Assembly (NCBI RefSeq): GCF_016065055.1
Contig: NZ_CP065856.1
Coordinates: forward strand, 1,487,836 to 1,551,835
Direction of reading: 5' to 3'
Length of the DNA stretch: 64,000 bases
From: Halosimplex litoreum
GTDB taxonomy: Archaea > Halobacteriota > Halobacteria > Halobacteriales > Haloarculaceae
Part shown: positions 24,828-32,197 of the stretch, in pieces
Layout: every line of letters begins with the position of its first letter
Numbering within the stretch: the first letter of the stretch is position 1
Made by a program: the position numbers and the translations under genes
Notes under the pieces: generated by a model
What the model saw: only the letters and a program-made list of their open reading frames with translations
The model's database searches: none
Told to the model about the DNA's origin: nothing

Positions 24828-25665
24828 GGGCGACGCCTCCCGAGACGTTCGCGTCGGTCCGCTGCATAACCGTTCGCAAGCGGTCGTTCCCGACGCGACG
24901 AGTCCACTCGTAGAACCGCTCGCCGTCGTCGCGTTCGTCGACGTAGGCCGCGAACAGCGCCTCGATGGCCGGGATCACCGCATCGGCGGGCACCGCGGTC
25001 TCGACCCAGTCGAGGAACTCGTTGTCCGACCCCAGCGAGCCGCCGAGGCCGAAGTGCATGGCCTCGACGATGTTGTCCTCGTCTTCGTTGGTGGTGCCCT
25101 CGGGGTCGTCGACGTCGACCGTCTCGCCGCCGAAACCGATGTCGGCGATCTGCGGCTGGGCGTCGAAACACTCGTGACCGTCGAGGCCAGCGACCGGACA
25201 ACCGAGGACGTTTCGTGCGGAGTCACCACACCCCTGGATCGTCGTCAGGTCGACCTCGTCGTATCTCGCCCAGATTTCGGGCACGTCCTCGAGCTCGATC
25301 CAGTGCATCTGTACGTCCTGGCGGGTCGTAACGTCGAGGAAGGCGTCGCCCCAGACGGCGTTTTGCTCCTCGCCGCCGGACTCCTCGAGCGCGGTGGCGT
25401 ACTCCGCCGCCACCTCGCCGATCACCTCTGCCTGCTCGGGCGTGAGCCGGCCACCGGGGACCGTGGTCCGCATCGTGAAGTAGCCGTCGTGAACGCCGTG
25501 GCCGTACATGCCGGCCCACTTCAACCGCTCCCACTCGCCCTCGCCGGCCCGCTGCTCGATCTCTTCGAACGACAGCCCCTCCGCGGCGTAGGCCTTCACG
25601 TCCTCGACCACGTCCAACGGGTGTTTCTCCTGTTTCCACTCTTCGACCGCGTTCACGGTGACCAC
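24817..25665 (-). pseudogene. Nitrite/sulfite reductase with large internal deletion
   Basis: The 282-residue frame starts like a full haloarchaeal ferredoxin-dependent nitrite/sulfite reductase: GMYGHGVHDGYFTMRTTVPGG, TTRQDVQMHWIELEDVPEIW, then TTIQGCGDSARNVLGCPVAG. After HECFDAQP it jumps straight to QIADIGFGGETVDV, which in full-length enzymes of about 580 residues follows the last ligand cysteine (SGCxxxCAQPQIADIG). About 300 residues are missing, including the second half-repeat and all cysteines for the 4Fe-4S-siroheme centre. The joint falls at codons for AQP, present on both sides in intact homologues, so recombination at a short match is likely. The frame stays open, but the enzyme cannot be active in this form. 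Confidence 0.8.
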
Positions 25666-26151
25666 CTCTCGGTGCCGAGTGCGGGCCTGTCACCGCTCGG
25701 CCTGGCAGCGTTCATGGCCGATCCCTCCGTGTACCGCGGGCCGGTCTGTTCCTGACGTACATCTCCTGTCTCCCGTCGCGCGACGACCGCGTGCGTGACG
25801 TCAGTTCACACGACCCGTGGTTCTGTAGCTCACCGTGTCGGTCAGCGCTGCCACGGCTGCGCGAAACCCCACTTAGATTGCCGCTATCAGGGACGCCCTG
25901 TGGCGTCGGTGTCTCCGCTGCGTCGGCACTAGCGGCCGTCCAGTCGAGGTCGGTGCCCGATCGGCCGGCCCGTCGTCGTGTCATGTGACCGAATAACTCG
26001 TCTCACCCCGTCACCAGGGTGTATTCCGGGGGTTTTCCGGTGTTCCGAGGGCGGCCGAACCGGATCATGTTGCCTGTTTGCGGCAGCGACGGCGAAGGGT
26101 GCGCCGAAGTTCGTCCTTATGTGGGCCGGAGTCTTGTGATCGGACAACCGA
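25666..26151. other. Intergenic region of 486 bases
   Basis: No credible gene on either strand; the short open frames present are Arg/Pro-rich and lack family likeness. The left end must hold the promoter of the former reductase. The right end holds a TATA-like CCTTATG at 26115-26121 for the small gene at 26152. A direct or inverted repeat CAGGGACGCCCTG is at 25888-25900. GTAGCTCA at 25827-25834 looks like the start of a tRNA A-box, but no cloverleaf can be folded around it. Confidence 0.5.
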
Positions 26152-26304
26152 ATGAGCGACTCCGAGAACGTGCAGGTGGCCGAGGAAGAGCAGGTCGAAC
26201 CGGACGACGAACGCGAGGTCGACACCTCGCACCTCGACGGCGTCGAGGACGGCTGTGGCTGCGCCGAGGTGTGGGAGCACCTCTCCGACGAGCGCGACGA
26301 GTAG
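26152..26304 (+). CDS. Small acidic protein with GCGC motif, 50 residues
   Basis: A complete 50-codon gene: an acidic N-terminal part (EEEQVEPDDEREVD) followed by HLDGVEDGCGCAEVWEHLSD. The two cysteines in GCGC and strong third-position GC bias support coding. A TATA-like box about 32-37 bases upstream fits a nearly leaderless transcript. Similar short acidic proteins occur across haloarchaea; function unknown. It converges with ftsY, 159 bases away. Confidence 0.65.
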   Translation: MSDSENVQVAEEEQVEPDDEREVDTSHLDGVEDGCGCAEVWEHLSDERDE

Positions 26305-26463
26305 GCCGGACGTTCGTCCGCCGGCGGTGCGAACTGGTTCTACGAGAGTGGTTACTGCGTACCGTGTGCCGGCGGCGATTCTGCTGGAGGACACGGTCGA
26401 GTCCGCCGAGCGGACGGTCGTCGACGACGAGGGACGGGTCGGCGCCGCCCGTTGACGGAGCGA

Positions 26464-27663
26464 CTACTCCTCGCCGAGGAGCTGGTCGACGATGTCCTCC
26501 GGGTCGAACGGGTCGAGGTCGCCGTAGTCCTGGCCAGTCCCGAGAAAGAGGATCGGCTTGCCAGTGACGTGGGCGATCGAGATGGCCGCGCCGCCCTGCG
26601 GGTCGGCGTCGGCCTTCGTCAGCACCGCGCCGTCGATCTCGGCGGCGTCGTCGAACTCGCGGGCGCGGTTGACGGCGTCCTGACCGGCGACGGCCTCGTC
26701 GACGAACAGCGTCATGTCCGGGTCGATGACCCGGTCGATCTTCGAGAGCTGGTCCATCAGCCCGTCGGAGGTGTGGAGTCGACCGGCCGTGTCGCCCAGC
26801 ACCACGTCCACGTCGTTGGCCTTCGCGTACTCGACGGCGTCGTAGATGACCGCGGCGGGGTCCGACCCCTGCTCGTGGGAGATGACCCGCTTGTCGAGCG
26901 CCTCGGCGTGTTGCTGGAGCTGCTCGTTGGCGCCGGCGCGGTAGGTGTCGCCGTTGGCCAGCACCGTCGACTGCCCGCGCTCTTCGAAGTACCGCGAGAG
27001 CTTGGCGATCGTCGTCGTCTTCCCGACGCCGTTGACGCCGGTAAAGATGATGACCACCGGCGCGTCGGCCTCGGCGACCCGCTCGTCGAAGTCGAACTGT
27101 CCGACGCTGATCACGTCGTACAGCGCCTCGCGCAGCGCGTCCCGGACGAGGTTGCCCGTCGAGGACAGCCGCCGACGCGTGTCGCCGACGAGGTTCTGTT
27201 CGACGCCGTCGAGGATCTCCTGTGCGACCCCCATCTCCACGTCGCTCTGGAGCAACGCGAGTTCCAGATCGTCGAGGTGGTCCTGCAGGTCGTCCTCGTC
27301 GATGACCGTCTTGCCGGTCGCGAACAGCTTCGCCCGCTCGCCGAGGCTCCGGCCGTCGTCCTCGTCTTCGTCCGCATCGGCGTCCTCGACGTCTTCCCCG
27401 GATCCGGCTTCCTCGGCGTCACCAGCCTCGGTCGGTCCGTCGGCGTCAGACGGCTCCGGGTCGGGTTCGGCCGGCTCGGCGGCTTCGGCGTCCGCCGCGT
27501 CCGCTTCGACCGACGCTTCGTCGGTCGCCTCGGCGGACGCGTCGCTAGCTTCGGCCTCGTCGGGTTCGGCTCCGTCGGCTTCCTCGTCGACCGCTTCCTC
27601 GTCGACGTCCTCCTCGACGTCGTCGCTGAAGCGGCCGAGTTTCTCTTTCAGTCCGTCGAACAT
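26464..27663 (-). CDS. ftsY: Signal recognition particle receptor FtsY
   Basis: A 399-residue SRP-type GTPase that docks SRP-ribosome complexes at the membrane. Residues about 10-105 are a highly acidic Asp/Glu/Ala domain typical of haloarchaeal FtsY. The NG domain follows: G1 GVNGVGKTTTIAKLS, GDTYRAGANEQL, G3 GDTAGRLHTSDGLM, G4 LTKADADPQGG and the closing LGTGQDYGDLDPFDPE. It is the last gene of a block with prefoldin alpha (7 bases upstream) and ribosomal protein L18a, the classic archaeal order. Confidence 0.95.
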   Translation of the reverse strand: MFDGLKEKLGRFSDDVEEDVDEEAVDEEADGAEPDEAEASDASAEATDEASVEADAADAEAAEPAEPDPEPSDADGPTEAGDAEEAGSGEDVEDADADEDEDDGRSLGERAKLFATGKTVIDEDDLQDHLDDLELALLQSDVEMGVAQEILDGVEQNLVGDTRRRLSSTGNLVRDALREALYDVISVGQFDFDERVAEADAPVVIIFTGVNGVGKTTTIAKLSRYFEERGQSTVLANGDTYRAGANEQLQQHAEALDKRVISHEQGSDPAAVIYDAVEYAKANDVDVVLGDTAGRLHTSDGLMDQLSKIDRVIDPDMTLFVDEAVAGQDAVNRAREFDDAAEIDGAVLTKADADPQGGAAISIAHVTGKPILFLGTGQDYGDLDPFDPEDIVDQLLGEE

Positions 27664-27669
27664 CGGGCC

Positions 27670-28131
27670 TTACTCGTCGTCCTGCTGCTGCATCTGCTGC
27701 ATCTGCTGCATCTGCTGTTGCTGCATCTGCTGGGCCTGCTGTTCGAGCTCCTCGCTCTCGGTCTCCAGCTCGGCGATGTCCGAGCGGATCTCCTCGACGC
27801 GCTCGTCGAGCGTGTCCTGCTTGTTCTCGAGGATGTCGACGGCGTCGTCCTGCTCCTGCTCGGCGGCGTAGCCGGCGCCGAACTCGACGATGACCTCGTC
27901 GATGTCCTGGATCTCCGCGCGGAGGAACGCGTCGCCGCCCAGCGGCACCTGCACGGTGTCGCCGGATTCGATGGCTTCGATGGCCTCCATGGCCTCGTTC
28001 ATCTCCTGTTTCTCGTCCTGAAGGCCCTCGATCTCCGCTTCCATGGCCTCGATCTGCTCCTCGATCTGCTCGATCTCCTGGGCGATCTGCTGGAGTTGCT
28101 GCTGGCCGCCGCCGCCGCCACCGAGGCTCAT
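27670..28131 (-). CDS. pfdA: Prefoldin alpha subunit
   Basis: A 153-residue subunit of the hexameric prefoldin chaperone, which hands unfolded proteins to the thermosome. It has two long coiled-coil helices (residues 10-50 and 90-140) around the beta-hairpin core with VPLGGDAFLRAEI and VIVEFGAGYAAE. The C-terminal end is a Met/Gln repeat (QQMQQQQMQQMQQ). The ATG at 28131 overlaps the stop of rpl18a by 4 bases; the longer frame upstream is shadow sequence. Confidence 0.93.
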   Translation of the reverse strand: MSLGGGGGGQQQLQQIAQEIEQIEEQIEAMEAEIEGLQDEKQEMNEAMEAIEAIESGDTVQVPLGGDAFLRAEIQDIDEVIVEFGAGYAAEQEQDDAVDILENKQDTLDERVEEIRSDIAELETESEELEQQAQQMQQQQMQQMQQMQQQDDE

Positions 28132-28301
28132 GCGTCGACCCCCTCGATCTCGACCTGCGTACGCTTGAGTCCGTGCTTCGAGCCGAACTCCGCGAGGACG
28201 TGCTCGCGCGCGACGTTCTCGTTTACCGCCTCGATCTCCTTCTCGAAGGGCTGCCAACCGTCTCGGGCGCTCCACTGCCCGGTGACTGTGAACTCACTCA
28301 T
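28128..28301 (-). CDS. Ribosomal protein L18a (LX, L20e)
   Basis: A 57-residue large-subunit protein: MSEFTVTGQWSARDGWQPFE followed by AREHVLAEFGSKHGLKRTQV, matching archaeal LX/L18a in sequence and length. It is co-translated with prefoldin alpha through an ATGA overlap. The 190 bases between it and aIF6 contain an inverted repeat CCCGCT/AGCGGG and probably its own promoter. Confidence 0.92.
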   Translation of the reverse strand: MSEFTVTGQWSARDGWQPFEKEIEAVNENVAREHVLAEFGSKHGLKRTQVEIEGVDA

Positions 28302-28491
28302 GTGTCCCGCTGGGAGAGCGAGCGGGAAGTACCTTCCGCAACGAACTCTCGCCGCCGTCGCCGCGTCCGTCGGACACCGACTGCGCCGGTCGGCACTGCT
28401 GCCGTGCGAGGAGGAACTGGTGGGCGTACTCGTCGCTCTCCGGGGGGAAGGAACGTGGCTCGGCGGGCGGTCGGCGGCGACCGCCGACGGG

Positions 28492-29157
28492 CTAGTCGAT
28501 GTAGCCCAGCGCCGATTCGATACGACCCAGTTCCGGGCCGGTGGTGTCCTGGCCGACGACGTAGCCGTGGTCGTTGGCGACCAGGCCCGAGCCGACCAGC
28601 GGGGCGCCGTAGTTGACGGTGCCGATGTCGGCGGGCACGTCCAGTAGGTCCTCGAGGAAGTCGAGCTCGGCGTCGGTCGCGTCGGGGTGACAGAGCACGC
28701 CGTCGTTGGTCGCGACCGCCGCGGTGCCGACGGTGCGCGACCCGGCGAAGACGCCCTGTTCGACGGGCACGTCCAGCCCGTCTTCGACCGCGCGGACGGC
28801 CGACTCCGAGAGGTCCGGGTGGACGTACGCACCGCTGTCGTTGGCGAGGACGACGTTGCCGGCGGCGTTGATCCGGCCGGGGAGTTCGGCGATCGGGAGC
28901 CCGGTCGCCTCGGCGATCGCCTCGCGCTCGCGATCGCGGACGCGGCTGCTGACGAGCAGCCCGTTTTCGTTGCCGGTCGCCAGCGCGCCGACGGTGCCCG
29001 AGCCGCCGACCGTCGTCGGGACGGCCGGGACGTCGAGTTCGTCGGCCAGGCCCTCGCGGAGCTCGTCGTCCACGTCCGGGCGGACGAGCAGACAATCGTC
29101 TGTCGCGCGTGCGAAGACGCCGACGTACGCCGAACCGGAGAAGGCCGCGCGGAGCAA
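28492..29157 (-). CDS. Translation initiation factor aIF6
   Basis: A 221-residue pentein-fold protein that binds the large subunit and blocks premature joining. Internal pseudo-repeats are visible: [81 protein letters not shown]. The start is a TTG ([13 protein letters not shown]), 2 bases after the stop of rpl31e, since no ATG or GTG lies at the conserved N-terminus. The gene order rpl39e-rpl31e-aIF6 is conserved in archaea. Confidence 0.92.
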   Translation of the reverse strand: MLRAAFSGSAYVGVFARATDDCLLVRPDVDDELREGLADELDVPAVPTTVGGSGTVGALATGNENGLLVSSRVRDREREAIAEATGLPIAELPGRINAAGNVVLANDSGAYVHPDLSESAVRAVEDGLDVPVEQGVFAGSRTVGTAAVATNDGVLCHPDATDAELDFLEDLLDVPADIGTVNYGAPLVGSGLVANDHGYVVGQDTTGPELGRIESALGYID

Positions 29158-29159
29158 GT

Positions 29160-29438
29160 CTACTCTGCGGTCTCGGCTTCGACGACGTGCTCGCCGTCTT
29201 CCTCGAAGCGGGCGGCGCGAACGCGCAGCTTGCGCGGCGGGTTCGAGCGGCCGTTGGCCCACACGGCCTCGTTGACCGAGGGGTCCAGACGGATGGCGTC
29301 GCCGTCGACGGCGAAGTGCTTGGCGAGGTGCTCGCGGACGATGGACATGGCCTTGTCGGCCTGCTCGTCGTTCGGCGCGGCCTTCACGTCGCGGAGCGGG
29401 ACGGTCACGACCCGCTCCTCGAAGTCTCCGGCGCTCAT
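29160..29438 (-). CDS. rpl31e: Ribosomal protein L31e
   Basis: A 92-residue large-subunit protein with [21 protein letters not shown] at the start and [20 protein letters not shown] in the middle, the standard L31e signature. It overlaps L39e by 4 bases and is followed by aIF6 after 2 bases. Confidence 0.95.
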   Translation of the reverse strand: MSAGDFEERVVTVPLRDVKAAPNDEQADKAMSIVREHLAKHFAVDGDAIRLDPSVNEAVWANGRSNPPRKLRVRAARFEEDGEHVVEAETAE

Positions 29439-29587
29439 TCGTCCGTGTCGCTACGGCGCCAGTGACGCCGCTTCGGGTTGCGTTCGACGTTTCGGTCCGT
29501 CTTGAGCATGACCCACGGCGGAACGCGCGTGTTCTGGCGCTCGAGTTTCCCCAGGCGCTTCTTCTTGGATTTCGACTTCTTACCCAT
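29435..29587 (-). CDS. rpl39e: Ribosomal protein L39e
   Basis: A 50-residue protein beginning [19 protein letters not shown] and ending [12 protein letters not shown], the usual length and composition of archaeal L39e, which lines the ribosomal exit tunnel. It is first of the rpl39e-rpl31e-aIF6 cluster, overlapping rpl31e by 4 bases. Confidence 0.93.
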   Translation of the reverse strand: MGKKSKSKKKRLGKLERQNTRVPPWVMLKTDRNVERNPKRRHWRRSDTDE

Positions 29588-29726
29588 AGTGTCACCCCCT
29601 TCCGCCCCGGCGCTTAAATTCCTGTTCCTTTTGCCCGCGACCGCTCACCGCCCGACCACGACGCCGTACCCGTCCACTCGATCCGTGTGAGTGCGAGCAG
29701 ATCGGGTGAACGTGAGGACGAGCGGA

Positions 29727-30554
29727 TCAGGCGAACGCGAGCGGGACCATCACGAGCACGCCGGCGGCGATCCCGCCGAGGAGTTCTCGGCGGCCGCCAC
29801 CGGGCAGGTCCGAACCGCGTTCCAGCGCCTCGGGCACGAACTCGGTTGCGACGAGGTACACCATCGCGCCCGCGGCGAACCCGAAGCCGAAGGGGAGAAA
29901 CTGCTCGGCCAGCGTCACGAAGTAGTAGGCGATCACGGCCCCCAGCGGCTGGGGCAGGCTGGAGAAGACGGCCCACCACGCCATCCGCCACTCGCTGACG
30001 CCCATCGACCGCAGCGGGATGGAGATCGCCACGCCCTCCGGAACGTTGTGGATCGAGATGGCGACGGTCATGAACACCGCCAGAACCGGCAGCGTCAGGC
30101 CCCCGAACGCGACCGTCGCCAGGCTCGGGTCGTCGATCCCCAGCTCGGCGAAGGAGACGCCCACCGCGACACCTTCCGGAAAACTGTGGACCGTCAGGAT
30201 CCCGAGGATGAGCACCAGTTTCCGGAAGTCGGCCTGTTCGTAGTCCTTGGCGTCGAACTCCGCGTCTGCCAGCAGTTCGTGGGCGACGATCACCAGCAGG
30301 ACGCCGACGAGCACGCCCGGTCCGATGGCGATCGCGGCGTCGACGAGCCCCCCGTCGACGACCGCCAGCCCTTCCCTGATCAGCCCGAACAGCGACGCCG
30401 CGACCATGATACCCGAAGCCAGCCCCCACAGCACCACGTTCCACCGCTCGGAGATGTCCTCGACCAGGAAGAATGGGACCGCGCCCAGCCCCGTCGCCAG
30501 CGCCGTCAACAGCCCCGCGACGAACACCAGCGCGAGATTCCCGAACTCGACCAT
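29727..30554 (-). CDS. ZIP family metal transporter
   Basis: A 275-residue protein with about eight membrane helices. The two metal-binding motifs of the ZIP family are intact: TVHSFPEGVAVG (helix 4) and SIHNVPEGVAIS (helix 5). ZIP carriers bring Zn, Fe or Mn into the cytoplasm. A TATA-like CTTAAG on the minus strand at 30583-30588 lies 29 bases before the ATG, and a DtxR/SirR-like palindrome lies 21 bases further upstream, so expression is probably metal-controlled. Confidence 0.9.
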   Translation of the reverse strand: MVEFGNLALVFVAGLLTALATGLGAVPFFLVEDISERWNVVLWGLASGIMVAASLFGLIREGLAVVDGGLVDAAIAIGPGVLVGVLLVIVAHELLADAEFDAKDYEQADFRKLVLILGILTVHSFPEGVAVGVSFAELGIDDPSLATVAFGGLTLPVLAVFMTVAISIHNVPEGVAISIPLRSMGVSEWRMAWWAVFSSLPQPLGAVIAYYFVTLAEQFLPFGFGFAAGAMVYLVATEFVPEALERGSDLPGGGRRELLGGIAAGVLVMVPLAFA

Positions 30555-30609
30555 TCCTAGTCGGCACTACGCCGACCGCGTCCTTAAGAGTTATCACGAA
30601 TCTGATTGT

Positions 30610-30625
30610 TTTTGGGAGACCTAAA
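30610..30625 (-). promoter_or_regulatory. Candidate DtxR/SirR-like operator upstream of the ZIP gene
   Basis: On the minus strand the site reads TTTAGG-TCTC-CCAAAA, one mismatch from a perfect 6-4-6 palindrome. It resembles DtxR-family operators (TTAGG...CCTAA) and matches sites at 61531 and 62658. It ends 21 bases upstream of the TATA-like box, nearly the same spacing as at dpsA. Confidence 0.6.
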
Positions 30626-30742
30626 GCGGACGGGTGGCGTAAATCGGAGGGAGACGGGACGGTTTCCGCCGTCGGACACGGCGTGTCACGTCGTGATCAA
30701 TGGCCCTTATATCCATTATGAACGGTCGAACACCTATGCGGT

Positions 30743-30753
30743 GAAGTATAAAT
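30743..30753 (+). promoter_or_regulatory. TATA box for the gene at 30777
   Basis: AGTATAAATAC lies 24-34 bases upstream of the ATG, within an AT-rich island, the textbook layout of a leaderless haloarchaeal gene. Confidence 0.65.
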
Positions 30754-30776
30754 ACTGGTTCGCGAAATAAAACCGT

Positions 30777-31061
30777 ATGTCAACGACCGAGACGCGCACG
30801 ACCGACGTGAAGGCGGCCGACGGGGAGACGGGGGCGCGCCCCCACCGAATCGTGAATCCGATGGGCGCGACCGGCCGGATGACCGTCGAGACGCCGGAGG
30901 GGACCGAGCGGACGGTCGTCGGCTGTCTGGACGGCCTCGTCGCGGGTCGACTCGACGGGGTGGCGCCCGGTTCGACCGTCCGGATGGAACTCTCGCCCGC
31001 CGCCGACGGCGAGGGATACGTCGCCGCGCGCGTCCTGCCCGGTGGTCTCCCCGCGCTGTAG
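30777..31061 (+). CDS. Small conserved-looking protein, function unknown
   Basis: A 94-residue soluble protein. After a polar start it has alternating beta-strand patterns (GRMTVETPEGTERTVVGCLDG, STVRMELSPAADGEGYVAARVL), suggesting a small beta-barrel or OB-like fold. There is a strong TATA box at the correct distance. It converges with thpR. No family recognised. Confidence 0.65.
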   Translation: MSTTETRTTDVKAADGETGARPHRIVNPMGATGRMTVETPEGTERTVVGCLDGLVAGRLDGVAPGSTVRMELSPAADGEGYVAARVLPGGLPAL

Positions 31062-31089
31062 TTCCGGCCGCTCACGCCTCGACGCTCCG

Positions 31090-31647
31090 CTACAGCGGAA
31101 GTCGCTCGACGGTGTCGTACGTCGGCCCGTCGGGCCCCAGCACGCTCTCTTTCACCCGTATCTCTTCGACCGCGAGCCGCCCCACGCCGGGGTCGTCCTC
31201 GCGGACCCGTTCCTGTACGAGTTCCTTCCCGCCCGCGTGGTCCATCCGCCCGATCGTGACGTGGGGGGTGAAGTCGTGGTCCTCGGCGTCGAAGCCCATC
31301 GTCGTCGTCCGCTCCTCGACGGCCTCGTGCAGGCGCGTCAGCTCTTCACCCCCAGAGCGGGTTCCGACCCAGACCACGCTGATGTAGTCGAGACTCGGGA
31401 ACACACCCAGCCCGCCGAACTCGCACTCGAAGGGGTCGACACCCGCGTCGTCGACTGCCGACGCGAGTTCGTCGGTGAGGTCGTCGAGTCGGTCGGGGTC
31501 AGTGTCACCGAGGAATTTGAGCGTGACGTGGGCCCCCTCGGGGTCGACGAAGTTCAGTCCCGATGCGCCCGAAAACCGGTCCTGGACGGCCGCGATCCCG
31601 TCGGCGAGCCCGTCGAGGTCGACGCTGACGAACAGTCGGTTGCCCAT
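31090..31647 (-). CDS. thpR: RNA 2',3'-cyclic phosphodiesterase (LigT/ThpR)
   Basis: A 185-residue two-histidine phosphoesterase. The paired HxTx motifs are HVTLKFLGD near residue 41 and HVTIGRMDH near residue 130. The family opens 2',3'-cyclic phosphates on RNA and was first noted for tRNA ligation in vitro. The length is normal and the start MGNRLFVSVDLD is typical. The gene begins 75 bases from the long dispersed repeat. Confidence 0.9.
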   Translation of the reverse strand: MGNRLFVSVDLDGLADGIAAVQDRFSGASGLNFVDPEGAHVTLKFLGDTDPDRLDDLTDELASAVDDAGVDPFECEFGGLGVFPSLDYISVVWVGTRSGGEELTRLHEAVEERTTTMGFDAEDHDFTPHVTIGRMDHAGGKELVQERVREDDPGVGRLAVEEIRVKESVLGPDGPTYDTVERLPL

Positions 31648-31721
31648 GCTCGCCCTCGACTCGCGTGCGCCTTCAGCGTTCGGTGGCTCGGCCCCCGACG
31701 CACGGTGTAGGGCAGGTACTT

Positions 31722-32154
31722 AGCGGTGCGGTTGGCGCGTGCTGTCGCGCGCTTTCATGCGCGCGACGAAGCCGCGCGAGGGATGAGCGAACGGAGTGAG
31801 CGAATCGGCTGGGGAGGCTCGTGGCGTCTGCGGTGCTGTGCGCTCCTGGCGGACTGAAAGGGCGAGGTGCGCTCGCGTTTGCGTGGTCGTCTGAGCGGGC
31901 ACTATCCGCGCGGGCGGTGCTGAGAGCGCGGATATCCCGTCTCAGCGACCGCGAGCGGACCGAGGGCTTTCATCATCCGTTGTCGACCGGACTCGAGTCG
32001 ATTCAGAGCGAGCGGACCGAGGGCTTTCATCATCCGTTGTCGACCGGACTCGAGTCGATTCAGAGCGAGCGGACCGAGGGCTTTCATCGTCCGTTGTCGT
32101 CTGCAGTCGCGTTCACTCGAGAGCGTTCCACACCGAATCGAACAGAAACCACCG
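31722..32154. repeat. Long dispersed repeat, copy B
   Basis: Second copy of the element at 11697-12083. Shared blocks in the same order: GGCGCG(T/C)GCTG, GAAGCCG(C/T)GCGAGGGA, CGGCTGGGGAGG, GTCTGCGGTGCTGT, GGACTGAA(A/C)GGGCGAGG, TGCGCTCGCG, CAGCGACCGCGAGCG and GAAACCACCG at the end. Inner segments differ but stay rich in short inverted repeats. It contains the 57-base tandem repeat and ends 43 bases from the stop of the minus-strand PIN-ATPase gene. Frames through it on both strands (an ERTEGFH-type repeat on the plus strand) look like chance translations. Confidence 0.7.
31951..32100. repeat. 57-base tandem repeat inside copy B
   Basis: Units begin at 31951, 32008 and 32065 with GCGAGCGGACCGAGGGC. 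The first two are full 57-base units; the third stops after about 36 bases. The first two appear identical, and the third has CATCGT for CATCAT. The period is divisible by three, so open frames pass through on both strands. Copy A has one unit equivalent, so the amplification is local and probably recent. Confidence 0.85.
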
Positions 32155-32197
32155 CGACAACACACACACACGAACCGGGCGCGTCGACGGGAACCCG

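Noticed and set aside
25815-25860. tRNA-like A-box (GTAGCTCA)
   Set aside because: No matching T-arm, anticodon stem or acceptor pairing can be drawn around it.
31951-32100. Possible CRISPR array
   Set aside because: The repeat units are contiguous 57-base tandem copies with no unique spacers, and no cas genes are present.
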